A stretch of 34,556 nt of DNA, from positions 1-34,556 of the forward strand of contig JANXVY010000064.1 in assembly GCA_025351425.1 (NCBI GenBank). The letters are read 5' to 3'. The DNA comes from Hyphomicrobium sp. GTDB lineage: Bacteria; Pseudomonadota; Alphaproteobacteria; Rhizobiales; Hyphomicrobiaceae. Position numbers and translations under genes: made by a program. Below, one piece after another: positions 15,692-24,250 of this stretch (position 1 is its first letter; every line of letters starts with the position of its first letter). The notes beneath the pieces were generated by a model. The model was not told the DNA's origin, did not search any database, and was given only the letters and a program-made list of their open reading frames with translations.

Positions 15692-17335
15692 ATGAAGTGT
15701 CATCCGTTGCGTTGGATTTGGGGCTTGATCCCGCTCGCTCTGTTCAGTTGGCTTGCCGCCCTGCAGATCAAGGATGGGGTCGAGCGGGACCTGACGGCGC
15801 GCGTAACGGAAGCCCTCAACGGCGCAAATCTCGGCTGGGCAAAAGTCCGGTTCGATGGCCGCGACGGAACGTTGTCGGGCCGCGCCGAAGAGGAAAGCGA
15901 GCCGACCAAGGCGATTACGCTCGCCAACAATGTCTACGGCGTTCGCATTCTCGATGGCCAAGCTGATTTGCTGCGCAAGATCGAGCCTTACACGTGGGGC
16001 GTGACGCGCACCGACACCAAGGTGGTGTTGACCGGATTTGTTCCCAATGAAAAAACGCACAAGGCGGTGCTGTCTGCCGCCAAATCGCAGTTTCCAAAAC
16101 TCGAGGTTGACGACAAGCTGGAATTCGCCCGCGGCAATCCCCCGGTCGCCGAGTGGCTGGACGGCGTGCGCTTCGGCTTGAAGCAGCTGTCCCATCTCAA
16201 GATCGGCAAAGCCGAGCTCTCGGGCCTCGATGTCTCGGTGACCGGCGAAGCCCAGTCGTCGGCGGATTACTCGGCCATCAAGACGGCGCTCTGGTCGAAC
16301 CTGCCCAAGACACTGAAGCTCGGCACGGAAAAAGTCAGCGCCCCCCGCATCGACCCATATGCCTGGGCTGCCCGGCTGGCGGGCAACCAAGTCGTCCTGA
16401 CGGGATACATCCCCAACGACAAGGCGCGCGAGCGGTTGCTGGCCCATGCCAATCAGGCCTTCGGCAAGACCGGCGTCGTCGACAAGATGGAATACGCCGA
16501 AGGCGCTCCCGAGCATTGGGAGAAGGCGACCCACGTCGCCCTCGACCAGTTGGCGACCCTTCAGGAAGGTTCAGCCGAGCTGAAAGGCAAGGACGCAGTG
16601 CTGACCGGCAACGCCGCCGACGAAGGGGTTGCCGAAGCGACCATGAAGGCGTTCCGCGCCGGCATACCGGAAGGTTTTAAACGCACGGAAACGGTGCGCG
16701 CACCTGCGGCGGAGGCCGAGCGAGCCAAACGTGAGGCCGCGCTGGCCGAGGCGAAGCGCCGCGAAGCCGAACAAGCAGAAAAGGCGAAACGCGAAGCCGA
16801 ACAGGCAGAAAAGGCCAAGCGCGACGCCGAACTGAACGACACCGCTCGCCGCGAGGCCGAGCGAGCAGCTCTCGCCAAGCGCGACGCCGATCAGGCGGCA
16901 GCCGAGGCCCAGCGTCTCGCCGCCCTCTCCGCCGAGCAGGCAAAGAAAGCGCAGAAGGAGACGCGCGCGTCGGCTTGCGAAGGCGATTTACGCAATGCAG
17001 CCAACGCCGGCACGGTTCAGTTCGAGCGTGCGAGCGATGTGCTCTTGCGCGCGAGCCGGCCGACGCTTCGCACCCTGGCCGAAATAGCCCTCAAGTGCGA
17101 AAATGTGCTGATCGAGATCGAAGGCCACACCGACAGCGAAGGCATCCCCGAGCGCAACCAGCCGCTGTCGGAGCGCCGCGCGCAGGCGGTCGTCAACTAT
17201 CTCGTCGAGACCGGCGTCGGCCCCGAGCGGATCAAGGCGGTCGGCTACGGCGACACCAAGCCGGTCGCCCCCAACGACACGGCGGAAAATCGCGCCAAGA
17301 ACCGCCGCATCGAATTCACGGTCAAGAGCAAATGA
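15692..17335 (+). CDS. OmpA-family protein with BON-like repeats
   Basis: A 547-residue envelope protein. Residues about 9-27 are an N-terminal membrane anchor or uncleaved signal (IWGLIPLALFSWLAAL). Residues about 35-335 hold repeated BON-like units, seen in recurring pairs such as VVLTGFVPNEKTH and VVLTGYIPNDKAR. A charged Ala/Lys/Glu helical stretch (about 344-435) acts as a spacer. The C-terminus (about 440-547) is an OmpA peptidoglycan-binding domain with IEGHTDSEG, NQPLSERRAQAVVNYL and NRAKNRRIEF. It probably links the inner membrane to peptidoglycan, like ArfA-type proteins. The start has GGGAG upstream. It is followed in the same direction by a small membrane peptide and an anchored helix-hairpin-helix protein, likely one envelope cluster. 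Confidence 0.9.
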   Translation: MKCHPLRWIWGLIPLALFSWLAALQIKDGVERDLTARVTEALNGANLGWAKVRFDGRDGTLSGRAEEESEPTKAITLANNVYGVRILDGQADLLRKIEPYTWGVTRTDTKVVLTGFVPNEKTHKAVLSAAKSQFPKLEVDDKLEFARGNPPVAEWLDGVRFGLKQLSHLKIGKAELSGLDVSVTGEAQSSADYSAIKTALWSNLPKTLKLGTEKVSAPRIDPYAWAARLAGNQVVLTGYIPNDKARERLLAHANQAFGKTGVVDKMEYAEGAPEHWEKATHVALDQLATLQEGSAELKGKDAVLTGNAADEGVAEATMKAFRAGIPEGFKRTETVRAPAAEAERAKREAALAEAKRREAEQAEKAKREAEQAEKAKRDAELNDTARREAERAALAKRDADQAAAEAQRLAALSAEQAKKAQKETRASACEGDLRNAANAGTVQFERASDVLLRASRPTLRTLAEIALKCENVLIEIEGHTDSEGIPERNQPLSERRAQAVVNYLVETGVGPERIKAVGYGDTKPVAPNDTAENRAKNRRIEFTVKSK

Positions 17336-17423
17336 GCGATCCGCGGCCGTCCGTCTCTGGATGGGATGGCCGCAGATTGTAACGACCTGCAACCAGTCCG
17401 GCATGTCCGGGTGAGAGGTACCG

Positions 17424-17531
17424 ATGTTGTATGTTGCCCAGCAACTGCTGATCCCCTGGCTGTTCGTCGCCGTGGCGACGGGTTTCTTTGTCGGGTGGGT
17501 TTCCTGCGGCCCCGCCAAGCCTAGCGAGTAA
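17424..17531 (+). CDS. 35-residue single-pass membrane peptide
   Basis: A short ORF with a good ribosome-binding site (GAGAGG five bases before ATG). It encodes MLYVAQQLLIPWLFVAVA followed by TGFFVGWVSCGPAKPSE. Most of the peptide is one transmembrane helix, and the ending is short and polar with one cysteine. It sits between the OmpA/BON gene and the anchored helix-hairpin-helix gene, with the same direction. I recall similar small proteins before such helix-hairpin-helix genes in alphaproteobacteria but cannot confirm it here. The last codons and the stop lie inside the first unit of a 20-bp tandem repeat. Confidence 0.62.
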   Translation: MLYVAQQLLIPWLFVAVATGFFVGWVSCGPAKPSE

Positions 17532-17573
17532 ATGCCAAGCCTAGCGAGTAATCGCCAAGCCCAGCGAGTAATC
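17514..17573. repeat. Three tandem copies of a 20-bp repeat
   Basis: Units begin at 17514, 17534 and 17554 and read GCCAAGCCTAGCGAGTAAAT, GCCAAGCCTAGCGAGTAATC and GCCAAGCCCAGCGAGTAATC. A partial GCCGGGC follows at 17574. Each unit contains AGCGAGTAA, so each carries a potential stop in the frame of the small membrane peptide. The array lies between that peptide and the next gene. Confidence 0.9.
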
Positions 17574-17667
17574 GCCGGGCAGGAGCGCGTACTCGCCGAG
17601 CGTAAAACCTGATCGAACGACTGCCGCCGTCCGGAAAAGGGCGCGGATCTGGGTAGGAGAGTAAGTG

Positions 17668-19485
17668 ATGCCGGTCCTGTTGCTTCAAACCTTTGCGTGG
17701 ATGGTGCTGTTCGGCCTGTTGGGAGCAATCCTCGGCTGTCTGGCGCGCCGCCTCTTCGCCCCCAGAATGGCCGAGGCGGATTTGGCGACAGCAGGTATGA
17801 CGGCGGGAATGGCGCCAGGAATGACCGCGGGAGCTGCGCAATCCTCAACCCGCATCGCTACGCCGGCAGTTCCGCCCGCCCCCAAGCGTCCAGTTGTCGA
17901 AGCCAGCAAGGCGCCAGCTCCCGTCACCCCGCCCCCACCGGCATCGGCTAAACCGGCAGCCCCGGCCTCGGGATCTGCTTCCCCCACCCGCACGGCTGAT
18001 GGCTACAGCTATCCGGTCACGACGGTCGGCATTCCCCGCGAGAACCCGGCACCGATCCAGCCCCAGATCAAGCAGATCGAGCTGCACGCAGCCGGTACGA
18101 CAGCGGCAGCGGCAACCGCCGCCGTAACCGCGACAGCCGCAACGGTCGACATCCGGCAGCCCGCCGCTGCTCCCGCCTCCGCTGCGAGCGCCCGCTCAGC
18201 GACAAACTACCCGGTTTCGACCATCGGCATCCCGACCGGCTACGTTGCGCAGCCATCCACGCCGACCTCGGCAGCGCTCGCCGCCGTGCGCGGCGACACG
18301 GCCCGCTTCGAACGTGCCCTAGCCGGCGAAGCGCCTCAGCCGCGTCCCGAACCTCTGCGTCCCGAACTCGCGCGCACGCCCTCGGTCGCGGCAACCATTC
18401 CACCCGCCGCACCCGCAGCTCCTGCCGCGCCTTCAACGACTGCCAAGCCCGTTTTGGTGGCTCCCGCCGCTCCGTCTCCGGCTGCTGCCAAGGCGCCGGA
18501 CGAGCAGCCCTATGTTCCTGTCGCAACCGGCACTGCCGCATTGACCGCGCTGGCAGCGCGCGCCGCTGCCGCGACCGGCTCTGTTGCACCCGCCGCAACC
18601 AAGGCCGAACCAGCCACCCCAGCTGCTGCTGCTGCACCCGCCCCAACTTCGGCCGCCAGCGACGACCTGATGCGCATCCGGTCCATCGATGCCGCCATGC
18701 AGGGGCGTTTGAAGTCGGCCGGTGTGACCCGCTTCACCGACATGGCACGCTGGCAGCCCGATGATGTCGCACGCGTTTCGCAATCGCTGGGTCTGGTCGG
18801 CCGGATCGAACAGGAAAACTGGATCGAACAGGCCCAGATTCTGGCGTCTGGCGGAGAAACCGAGTATTCGCGCCGCCGCGCGCGCGGCGAAATCCCGACC
18901 GTGATCCCGGTTTCCAGCACCCCTGCCGCTGCCCCGGCAACTCCCGCCTCACCAGCCGTACCCTCCGGCGAAGGCGCGGCCGCAGCAGCCGCAGCTGCCG
19001 CCATGGCGTCGGCAGCCGTGGCAAGGGCTGCCGTGGCGAACGTCGAACCCGCCATGCCGGTCAAGCTCGCCGACGCCATCCGGGAAAAAGAAGCAAAACC
19101 TGACGCGGCAGCGCCCGCCGATGCAAACACCCGCATTTCCCGCCCCGATCTCGCGGGCCTGCGCTCGGTACGCTCGGAAGCGTTGCGCGACGTGACCGCG
19201 AGCGAACAGCTGCGCAGCGGCGGGAGCGCCCGCCCCATGGGCGCCATGGAAGATCTAAAGCGCATCCGCGGCATCGGCGTACTGATCGAGAAGAAACTCA
19301 ACTCGCTCGGCGTCTCGAGCTACGAGCAGATTGCGAACTGGACCAACGCCGACATCGACCGCGTGAGCCAGATTCTGGACTTCAAGGGCCGCATCGAACG
19401 TGAAAGCTGGGTCGAGCAGGCGCGTATCCTTGCGTCCGGCGGCCACACCGAGTTCTCCAAACGCGTCGACCGCGGCGAGGCGTAA
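17668..19485 (+). CDS. Membrane-anchored Ala/Pro-rich protein with two helix-hairpin-helix modules
   Basis: About 605 residues. An N-terminal helix (about 5-27, LLLQTFAWMVLFGLLGAILGC) should anchor it in the inner membrane. A long Ala/Pro-rich, probably disordered linker follows and contains a repeated nonapeptide, YPVTTVGIP (about 116) and YPVSTIGIP (about 182). Two related modules lie at about 333-409 and 528-606. Each has a helix-hairpin-helix-like start, then GRIExExWxEQAxILASGGxTE(Y/F)S. The second keeps RIRGIGVLIEKKL; the first reads RIRSIDAAMQGRL and has lost the hairpin glycines. Such modules appear in uncharacterised proteins sometimes named NADH dehydrogenase- or nuclease-like. GTG 17665 and ATG 17668 share the same GGAGAG site. 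DNA binding is possible but not shown. Confidence 0.85.
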   Translation: MPVLLLQTFAWMVLFGLLGAILGCLARRLFAPRMAEADLATAGMTAGMAPGMTAGAAQSSTRIATPAVPPAPKRPVVEASKAPAPVTPPPPASAKPAAPASGSASPTRTADGYSYPVTTVGIPRENPAPIQPQIKQIELHAAGTTAAAATAAVTATAATVDIRQPAAAPASAASARSATNYPVSTIGIPTGYVAQPSTPTSAALAAVRGDTARFERALAGEAPQPRPEPLRPELARTPSVAATIPPAAPAAPAAPSTTAKPVLVAPAAPSPAAAKAPDEQPYVPVATGTAALTALAARAAAATGSVAPAATKAEPATPAAAAAPAPTSAASDDLMRIRSIDAAMQGRLKSAGVTRFTDMARWQPDDVARVSQSLGLVGRIEQENWIEQAQILASGGETEYSRRRARGEIPTVIPVSSTPAAAPATPASPAVPSGEGAAAAAAAAAMASAAVARAAVANVEPAMPVKLADAIREKEAKPDAAAPADANTRISRPDLAGLRSVRSEALRDVTASEQLRSGGSARPMGAMEDLKRIRGIGVLIEKKLNSLGVSSYEQIANWTNADIDRVSQILDFKGRIERESWVEQARILASGGHTEFSKRVDRGEA

Positions 19486-19503
19486 CGCCTAAGGCAGGGG
19501 AGT

Positions 19504-19528
19504 TCGAGGGGACCAAAGGTCCCTTCGA
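19504..19528. terminator. Hairpin between convergent genes, possible bidirectional terminator
   Basis: TCGAGGGGACC / AAA / GGTCCCTTCGA forms an 11-bp stem with one G-T pair. It sits 18 bases after the helix-hairpin-helix gene and 26 bases before the end of the convergent hydrolase gene. T tracts are absent on both sides, so the terminator call rests on position and stem strength. Confidence 0.45.
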
Positions 19529-19554
19529 GACGATCCATCGCGGACAGCCCACCG

Positions 19555-20454
19555 CTACTTCGCATCGCTCGCCGCGAGGAAGGCTGCGACTTCGTTGATG
19601 GTGTGGGCGTCGCGCAGCCAGGGGGCATGGCCCTCCCAGCGGACGGTATGCGCGGTGATGCGCGGATGCCGCCGCCGCATCTCCTCGACGGTTGCAGCCG
19701 AGAGGATGTCGGAGTTTTCGCCCCGCAGCACCATGACCGGCACGCGCTTCAACGATTCAAACTGCGCCCAGAGCGGCTTCATCGGCCCATCGAGCACAGA
19801 CAAGGACTGCGACAGCGCGGGATCGTAGCCGGGCGTCGGGCGGCCGCCCGTGTCGTTGAATAACTGGCGTGCGATCTCGACCCACTCGGCGTCAGTGATG
19901 CGTGGGAACTGCTTGGCGTTCATGTCGCGTACGATGCGGCCGGCGTCGGCCCACGAGTGGGGCACGGGCACGCGGCCGATATAGCCGGCAATGCGCGCAA
20001 GCCCGTCCATCTCGACAATCGGGCCGATGTCATTGAGCACTACGGCGCCGATGGCCGACGGCTGGGCGGCCCCCATCACCATGGAGATGATGCCGCCGCG
20101 CGAAGTGCCGATCAGCGCGACATCGCTGAGCGAGCGCAGGGTGATGAAATCCAAGACGTCGAGCATCTCGACGGGAACGGCATAGTTCTTCGGGTTGGGG
20201 TCATGCGCCGAACGGCCCCGCCCGCGGGTGTCGATGGTGTAGACGGGGCGCGCGTTGAGCGGGTCCGAAGACAGGGCAGACGCGACGATGTGGAAGTCGC
20301 GGGAATTGCGCGTGATGCCGGCAAGGCAAAGCACCGGGCGCAGAGTGGAGCCTGGCGCGGGATAATGGCGGGCATAGAGCCGGAGCCCATCCCGCGCGGT
20401 GAAAAAGATCTCCTCAAAACGGGCATCGGCTGCAGCTGCGGTGGTGGTGGACAT
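19555..20454 (-). CDS. Alpha/beta-hydrolase
   Basis: A 299-residue cytoplasmic alpha/beta-fold hydrolase. The nucleophile elbow is GTSRGG (Ser118), the acid is probably Asp249 in RGENSDILSA, and the base is His276 in WEGHAPWLRD. The oxyanion-hole side is formed by LCLAGITRNSRDF, and DTRGRGRS precedes the lid. This resembles the esterase/lactonase group of uncharacterised hydrolases; the substrate cannot be told. No signal peptide was seen. It lies downstream of the lytic transglycosylase gene on the same strand, separated by 225 bases that hold a terminator-like hairpin, so it is probably transcribed separately. Confidence 0.92.
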   Translation of the reverse strand: MSTTTAAAADARFEEIFFTARDGLRLYARHYPAPGSTLRPVLCLAGITRNSRDFHIVASALSSDPLNARPVYTIDTRGRGRSAHDPNPKNYAVPVEMLDVLDFITLRSLSDVALIGTSRGGIISMVMGAAQPSAIGAVVLNDIGPIVEMDGLARIAGYIGRVPVPHSWADAGRIVRDMNAKQFPRITDAEWVEIARQLFNDTGGRPTPGYDPALSQSLSVLDGPMKPLWAQFESLKRVPVMVLRGENSDILSAATVEEMRRRHPRITAHTVRWEGHAPWLRDAHTINEVAAFLAASDAK

Positions 20455-20541
20455 GGGGGGCGGTCTCTCGAAGCGGTTCGCTCAGCCCTCATAGCGCGGA
20501 GCGGCAGGTGCAGCCACCGGTCAATTGGGGTGGGCTAGTCC

Positions 20542-20570
20542 AAAAACAAAGGGAGCTTGGGGAGCACCCC
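20542..20570 (-). terminator. Putative terminator of the lytic transglycosylase gene
   Basis: Read on the minus strand, GGGG / TGCT / CCCC (20559-20570) is followed a few bases later by TTTGTTTTT (20542-20550). The stem is short and the T tract is offset by eight bases, so this is a moderate call. It lies between the transglycosylase stop and the hydrolase start. Confidence 0.4.
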
Positions 20571-20581
20571 TCAAACGGGTC

Positions 20582-20626
20582 GCATCGAAGATGCGCAAGC
20601 GTTTGCATCGAAGATGCGCAAGCGTT
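20582..20626. repeat. Two direct 22-bp repeats, each a small hairpin
   Basis: The sequence GCATCGAAGATGCGCAAGCG plus TT occurs at 20582-20603 and exactly again at 20605-20626. Each copy contains GCATC / GAA / GATGC, a 5-bp stem with a three-base loop. The pair lies in the 225-base gap between the lytic transglycosylase and the hydrolase genes. Confidence 0.9.
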
Positions 20627-20679
20627 GAGTGGGGCGGTAGCCCCTGCGCGTAGCGATTTTTTGCACCTCCACCCGCCGT

Positions 20680-22824
20680 TCACCCGTCCGGCCCGTTGGG
20701 CGTGCCGGTCTTGCCGCGGCCGCGCAGGAGATCGAGGTCGAGCTGGAGCGCGCCTTGTTCGTCGCCCAGGCGCGCGCGGTAGATCTGGATGTTGGACAAA
20801 ACCTTGGAGACGTATTCGCGGGTTTCCGAAAACGGGATGCGCTCGATCCAGTCGACCGGGTCCATCTTGGGGTCGCGCGGGTCGCCGAAGGAGCGGATCC
20901 ATTCGCGCGAGCGCCCAGGGCCCGCATTGTAGCCAGACAAGCCGAGCACATAGGAGCCGCCGAATTCGCGCATCCGGTCGCCGATGTAGGCCGACGCGAT
21001 TTTGGCGTTGTACGCGGTGTCGGGCAGCAGCCGGTCGAGCTCGCAGGTGAACTTGTAGTCCTTGCACACATGCTGCGCGGTGACGGTCATGACCTGCAGC
21101 AGTCCCTTGGCGCCCGCCCCTGAGACGGTGTCCTTGTTGAACTCTGTTTCCTGGCGGGCGACGCCGAGCAAAAACGCTGGCTCGGGCGGCGCACTCAGCG
21201 GCGTGAAGCTCGGGAACGTGCGCACGGGATAGGAATAAAGCAGCATGTTCTGCCCACGCGCGACGGCCGACTTGGCCCCGCGCAAGGCAAGCTGCGTGTC
21301 GCCGAGCGCATCCGCCAGATGGGCGGTCATGGCGACTTCGGTCTCGGTGTCGAAGTACATCCTGAGGCCGACGGTGAGCAGGCGGTGGATGGACGGATCG
21401 AGCCCGGCTTTGCGGGCGACAACGACGGCCTTGACCGCATCGAGGTCATTGAAGCGCGCCATCTGCTCGGGGCTAGGCGCAGGCGGCAACTTGATTTGGA
21501 TACGGCGGTTGTTGGGATCGAGCTTCAGCTGGGCAAGCTGGCCATAGAAGGTGTCGATCTCCTTGGCGGCGATTGTGAACTGCTCGCGCGCCTTGGGTGC
21601 ATCGCCTGCCGTTTCCGCGATCCGCCCGAGCCAGTAGGCAGCGCGCGAGCGCGACAGCGGCCCGTCGGCAACCTTGGCGGCAGCGGTGAAATGGCCAGTG
21701 GCGAGCTTGGGGTCTTTGAGGAACCGCAGCGCGATCCAGCCGGCCATGAAGGCCTGTTCTTTGGCGGGATTGACGGTCAGCGGCCCGGCCTCGCGCACGA
21801 GGCTGTAGGCAACCTTGGCGTTGCCGGTGTTTAACACCGCATAGGCGAGCGTGCGCCGCTCGGCCCACCATTCGTCCAGGTTTGGCGTCAGCTTGGGATC
21901 GATGGGCGCGGTCAACATCAGCTTCACGGCGTCGTCGATCTTCTTGTCGCGCCGCAACGCCTGGATGCGGTGGTAGAGAAAACCCACGTCGCCCTTGGCA
22001 TCATAGAGGACCTTGGCGATTTCGGCCCGCGCGCCGTCCTCGTGCAGGAACACAGTGAGCCGGGCCTCCGCGAGCTTCTGCGCGTCCGCCGGTAGCCGGT
22101 TGATCTGGCGGCGGATGTGCCCCGCGCGCTCGTTGCGGTCGGCCGACCAGCGGATGTCTTCCATCATCAGCCGGTCGAGCCGCCACTTGTGATCGGCGAC
22201 CGTTAGAAACTTGCCGAACCGCTCGATGAAGCCCGCTTCTAGATTGGGCGGGATGGTCATCTCGCGCCAGATTTCGGCGGCATGTTCCTTCGCACTGGCG
22301 GTATCGCCAAGCGAGAGTTCGGCGGATGCGAGCGCGGCAAATCCGATGCCGTTCTTGGGCGGCCAGGATTTGAAGTGCGCCTTGATCCGGTCGGCCGAAC
22401 CGCCTTCGGTGAACAGCAGCTCCTCGATGCGCTGGTTGAGAACGCCGCGTTCCGGCCACGCCGGATTGTCCGCAAGGAAGGCCTTGTACTCGTCAATTTT
22501 GCCATAGCCGCTCTTCAGGCGGTACCAGGCGACGATTTTCGACGCGACCGGGTCCTTGATCGCGGCGCGGAGTTCGCCCGCTTTGGTCAAGTCCTGCGCG
22601 GCGAACGCCTTGAGGCAGTCGCGCAAGCGGGCGGCCTCGTCGGCCGCGATCTCGACGTTGCGAGCAGGCTGGATCGCAGCGTCGAAGGTCTTGAAATATT
22701 GGAGTTCCTGGGCAGTCGGCGCGACTTTCAGCGGCTCGGCCAGCACTGGGTGCATGACGCCGGCACTGACCAGCAGCACGAAGGCGAGCCACGTGCCTGT
22801 CACAAATCGATTGCGATACCCCAT
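20680..22824 (-). CDS. Soluble lytic murein transglycosylase (Slt70-like)
   Basis: Cleaves the glycan strands of peptidoglycan between MurNAc and GlcNAc, releasing 1,6-anhydro products. Counting from ATG 22824 there are 714 residues with a clear signal peptide (FVTGTWLAFVLLVSAGVMHPVLA). A long alpha-helical superhelical U/L-domain follows, as in Slt70. The C-terminal catalytic domain has Glu559 in GVARQETEF, then GAGAKGLLQVM, and the NYNAGP-like LGLSGYNAGPG. The end carries a Gly/Pro/Arg-rich tail. A GTG at 22881 would add 19 residues in front of the signal peptide, which is less likely. It is divergent from dapA across about 370 bases. The fold and activity are firm. Confidence 0.95.
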   Translation of the reverse strand: MGYRNRFVTGTWLAFVLLVSAGVMHPVLAEPLKVAPTAQELQYFKTFDAAIQPARNVEIAADEAARLRDCLKAFAAQDLTKAGELRAAIKDPVASKIVAWYRLKSGYGKIDEYKAFLADNPAWPERGVLNQRIEELLFTEGGSADRIKAHFKSWPPKNGIGFAALASAELSLGDTASAKEHAAEIWREMTIPPNLEAGFIERFGKFLTVADHKWRLDRLMMEDIRWSADRNERAGHIRRQINRLPADAQKLAEARLTVFLHEDGARAEIAKVLYDAKGDVGFLYHRIQALRRDKKIDDAVKLMLTAPIDPKLTPNLDEWWAERRTLAYAVLNTGNAKVAYSLVREAGPLTVNPAKEQAFMAGWIALRFLKDPKLATGHFTAAAKVADGPLSRSRAAYWLGRIAETAGDAPKAREQFTIAAKEIDTFYGQLAQLKLDPNNRRIQIKLPPAPSPEQMARFNDLDAVKAVVVARKAGLDPSIHRLLTVGLRMYFDTETEVAMTAHLADALGDTQLALRGAKSAVARGQNMLLYSYPVRTFPSFTPLSAPPEPAFLLGVARQETEFNKDTVSGAGAKGLLQVMTVTAQHVCKDYKFTCELDRLLPDTAYNAKIASAYIGDRMREFGGSYVLGLSGYNAGPGRSREWIRSFGDPRDPKMDPVDWIERIPFSETREYVSKVLSNIQIYRARLGDEQGALQLDLDLLRGRGKTGTPNGPDG

Positions 22825-22995
22825 CCGCCCGGAAGCGTCGGCTTGCAGGTCGCGGATCAACCGCTTAATGTCACAGCCCACGGTGGTCGATCCTAAGCGT
22901 TTGAAATTGAGCTTGTCAGCCGTCTGTGAAACGCTAGCAAGTCAATTGGGGCGGAACAAGGTTGGATCGCGGCGGTGCAGCGGTCGGGAAACGGC

Positions 22996-23034
22996 CGGAC
23001 ACACGCGACGGACACACGCGACGGACACCTGCGA
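22996..23034. repeat. Three tandem copies of a 13-bp repeat in the slt-dapA intergenic region
   Basis: CGGACACACGCGA at 22996 and 23009, then CGGACACCTGCGA at 23022. The array sits in the divergent region between the lytic transglycosylase and dapA. The rest of this region (22825-23192) holds no convincing gene: an in-frame extension of dapA to 22962 has low-complexity Arg/His-rich sequence unlike the family. Promoters for both genes are expected here, but no clear -35/-10 was identified. Confidence 0.8.
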
Positions 23035-23192
23035 GCGAGGACGGGCACCTTGCCCCGCTGGCGGGAACGCGCATCGCTCACCACATGAGGCGACGACGCC
23101 GCATGAGACACGATGGGCCCGACCTTGCGCACCACTTTGACGACGCACCACTGAGACGAAACGAGAAGCCGGAGACGGCGGGAGACTACAGC

Positions 23193-24101
23193 GTGAAAAT
23201 TCGAGGCTCGCTCACCGCATTAATCACGCCATTCAGCAATGGCCACGTCGACGACGAAGCCTTCAAGCGTTTCGTCGAATGGCAGATCGCGGAAGGCACT
23301 CACGGGCTGGTTCCGGTCGGCACGACGGGCGAAAGCCCGACGCTGTCGCACGAAGAGCACAAGCATGTCATCGACCTGTGCATCAAGACGGCGCGCGGCC
23401 GGGTGCCGGTGATCGCAGGCACCGGTTCGAACGCGACCGACGAGGCGATCGAGCTGTCGCAGTACGCTGAGCAAGCGGGCGCGGACGCGGTTCTGATCGT
23501 GACGCCGTATTACAACAAGCCGACTCAGGAAGGGCTGTACCAGCACTTCAAGGCGATCAACGACGCCATCAACATACCGATCATCATCTACAACATTCCG
23601 GGCCGCTCGGTGATCGACATGAAAGTCGACACCATGACGCGGCTCTTTCAGCTGAAGAACATCGCGGGCGTGAAGGATGCGACCGCTGATCTCCAGCGCG
23701 CTTCCCAGGAGCGCGCAGCGATGGGCCCTGAGTTCATCCTGCTGACAGGCGACGACGCGTCCGCGCTGGGCTTCATGGCGCACGGCGGGCACGGCTGCAT
23801 CTCGGTCGCCTCCAACATCGCGCCGCGCCTGTGCGCCGACTTTCAGAACGCGTGCATGGCAGGCGACTTCGCCAGGGCGTTGCGGCTGCACGACCAGTTG
23901 ATGCCGCTCCATGACATCATGTTCATCGAGGCAAATCCTGGCCCGGTGAAGCACATCGCCATGCGTTTGGGTCTGTGCAAGGGCGACATGCGGCTGCCGC
24001 TGGTGCCGGTCTCGGATGAAGCAGCGGCGAAAATCGACGCCGTGCTGGAGCGCTCGGGGCTGCTGGGCGTGCGCGCGGATGCCAAGAGCGCGGCAGAGTG
24101 A
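23193..24101 (+). CDS. dapA: 4-hydroxy-tetrahydrodipicolinate synthase
   Basis: Condenses pyruvate with aspartate semialdehyde in the lysine/meso-diaminopimelate pathway, which feeds peptidoglycan. The 302-residue length is typical. Landmarks are [42 protein letters not shown] with the catalytic-triad Tyr, YNIPGRSV, and GVKDATADL with the Schiff-base Lys. [23 protein letters not shown] follows. GTG 23193 is chosen because family sequences start at KIRGSLTA and GGGAG lies eight bases upstream. The gene is divergent from the lytic transglycosylase gene, so two peptidoglycan-related genes share one control region. It is followed after 149 bases by smpB. Confidence 0.97.
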   Translation: MKIRGSLTALITPFSNGHVDDEAFKRFVEWQIAEGTHGLVPVGTTGESPTLSHEEHKHVIDLCIKTARGRVPVIAGTGSNATDEAIELSQYAEQAGADAVLIVTPYYNKPTQEGLYQHFKAINDAINIPIIIYNIPGRSVIDMKVDTMTRLFQLKNIAGVKDATADLQRASQERAAMGPEFILLTGDDASALGFMAHGGHGCISVASNIAPRLCADFQNACMAGDFARALRLHDQLMPLHDIMFIEANPGPVKHIAMRLGLCKGDMRLPLVPVSDEAAAKIDAVLERSGLLGVRADAKSAAE

Positions 24102-24159
24102 CGATAGTCTGCAGACTATGACCATGAGCTCGACATTGGCCGCGAGTGCGGCCCGGCGT

Positions 24160-24232
24160 CCCTGCAAAGCAGGGCTCCGTCCCAGACGTGCCGGTGCGCC
24201 GGACTCTCACGAAAGTTCTTACTTTCGTGAGA
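24160..24232 (+). promoter_or_regulatory. Cluster of three hairpins between dapA and smpB
   Basis: Three stems lie in a row: CCCTGC/AAA/GCAGGG at 24160-24174, CCGG/TGCG/CCGG at 24191-24202, and a perfect 12-bp stem at 24205-24232 (TCTCACGAAAGT, loop TCTT, ACTTTCGTGAGA). The last ends 18 bases before the smpB start. No T tract follows, so this looks less like a terminator than like a structured leader or RNA-processing site. Function is inferred only from structure and place. Confidence 0.55.
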
Positions 24233-24250
24233 ACAGCAAGAGAGCAACCA

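Noticed and set aside
15347-16534. A 395-codon minus-strand frame reaching into the gap before OmpA/BON.
   Set aside because: Mostly antisense to the OmpA/BON gene; the part in the gap has no domain and no convincing start.
17514-17573. CRISPR array.
   Set aside because: The units are contiguous 20-bp tandem copies without unique spacers, and no cas gene is present.
22962-23192. In-frame N-terminal extension of dapA.
   Set aside because: The extension is Arg/His-rich, runs through the 13-bp repeat and has no DapA similarity; GTG 23193 has a good ribosome-binding site and family-correct start.
24146-24250. In-frame N-terminal extension of smpB from an ATG.
   Set aside because: It would put the hairpin cluster inside the gene and add 35 residues absent from SmpB; TTG 24251 gives the normal length.
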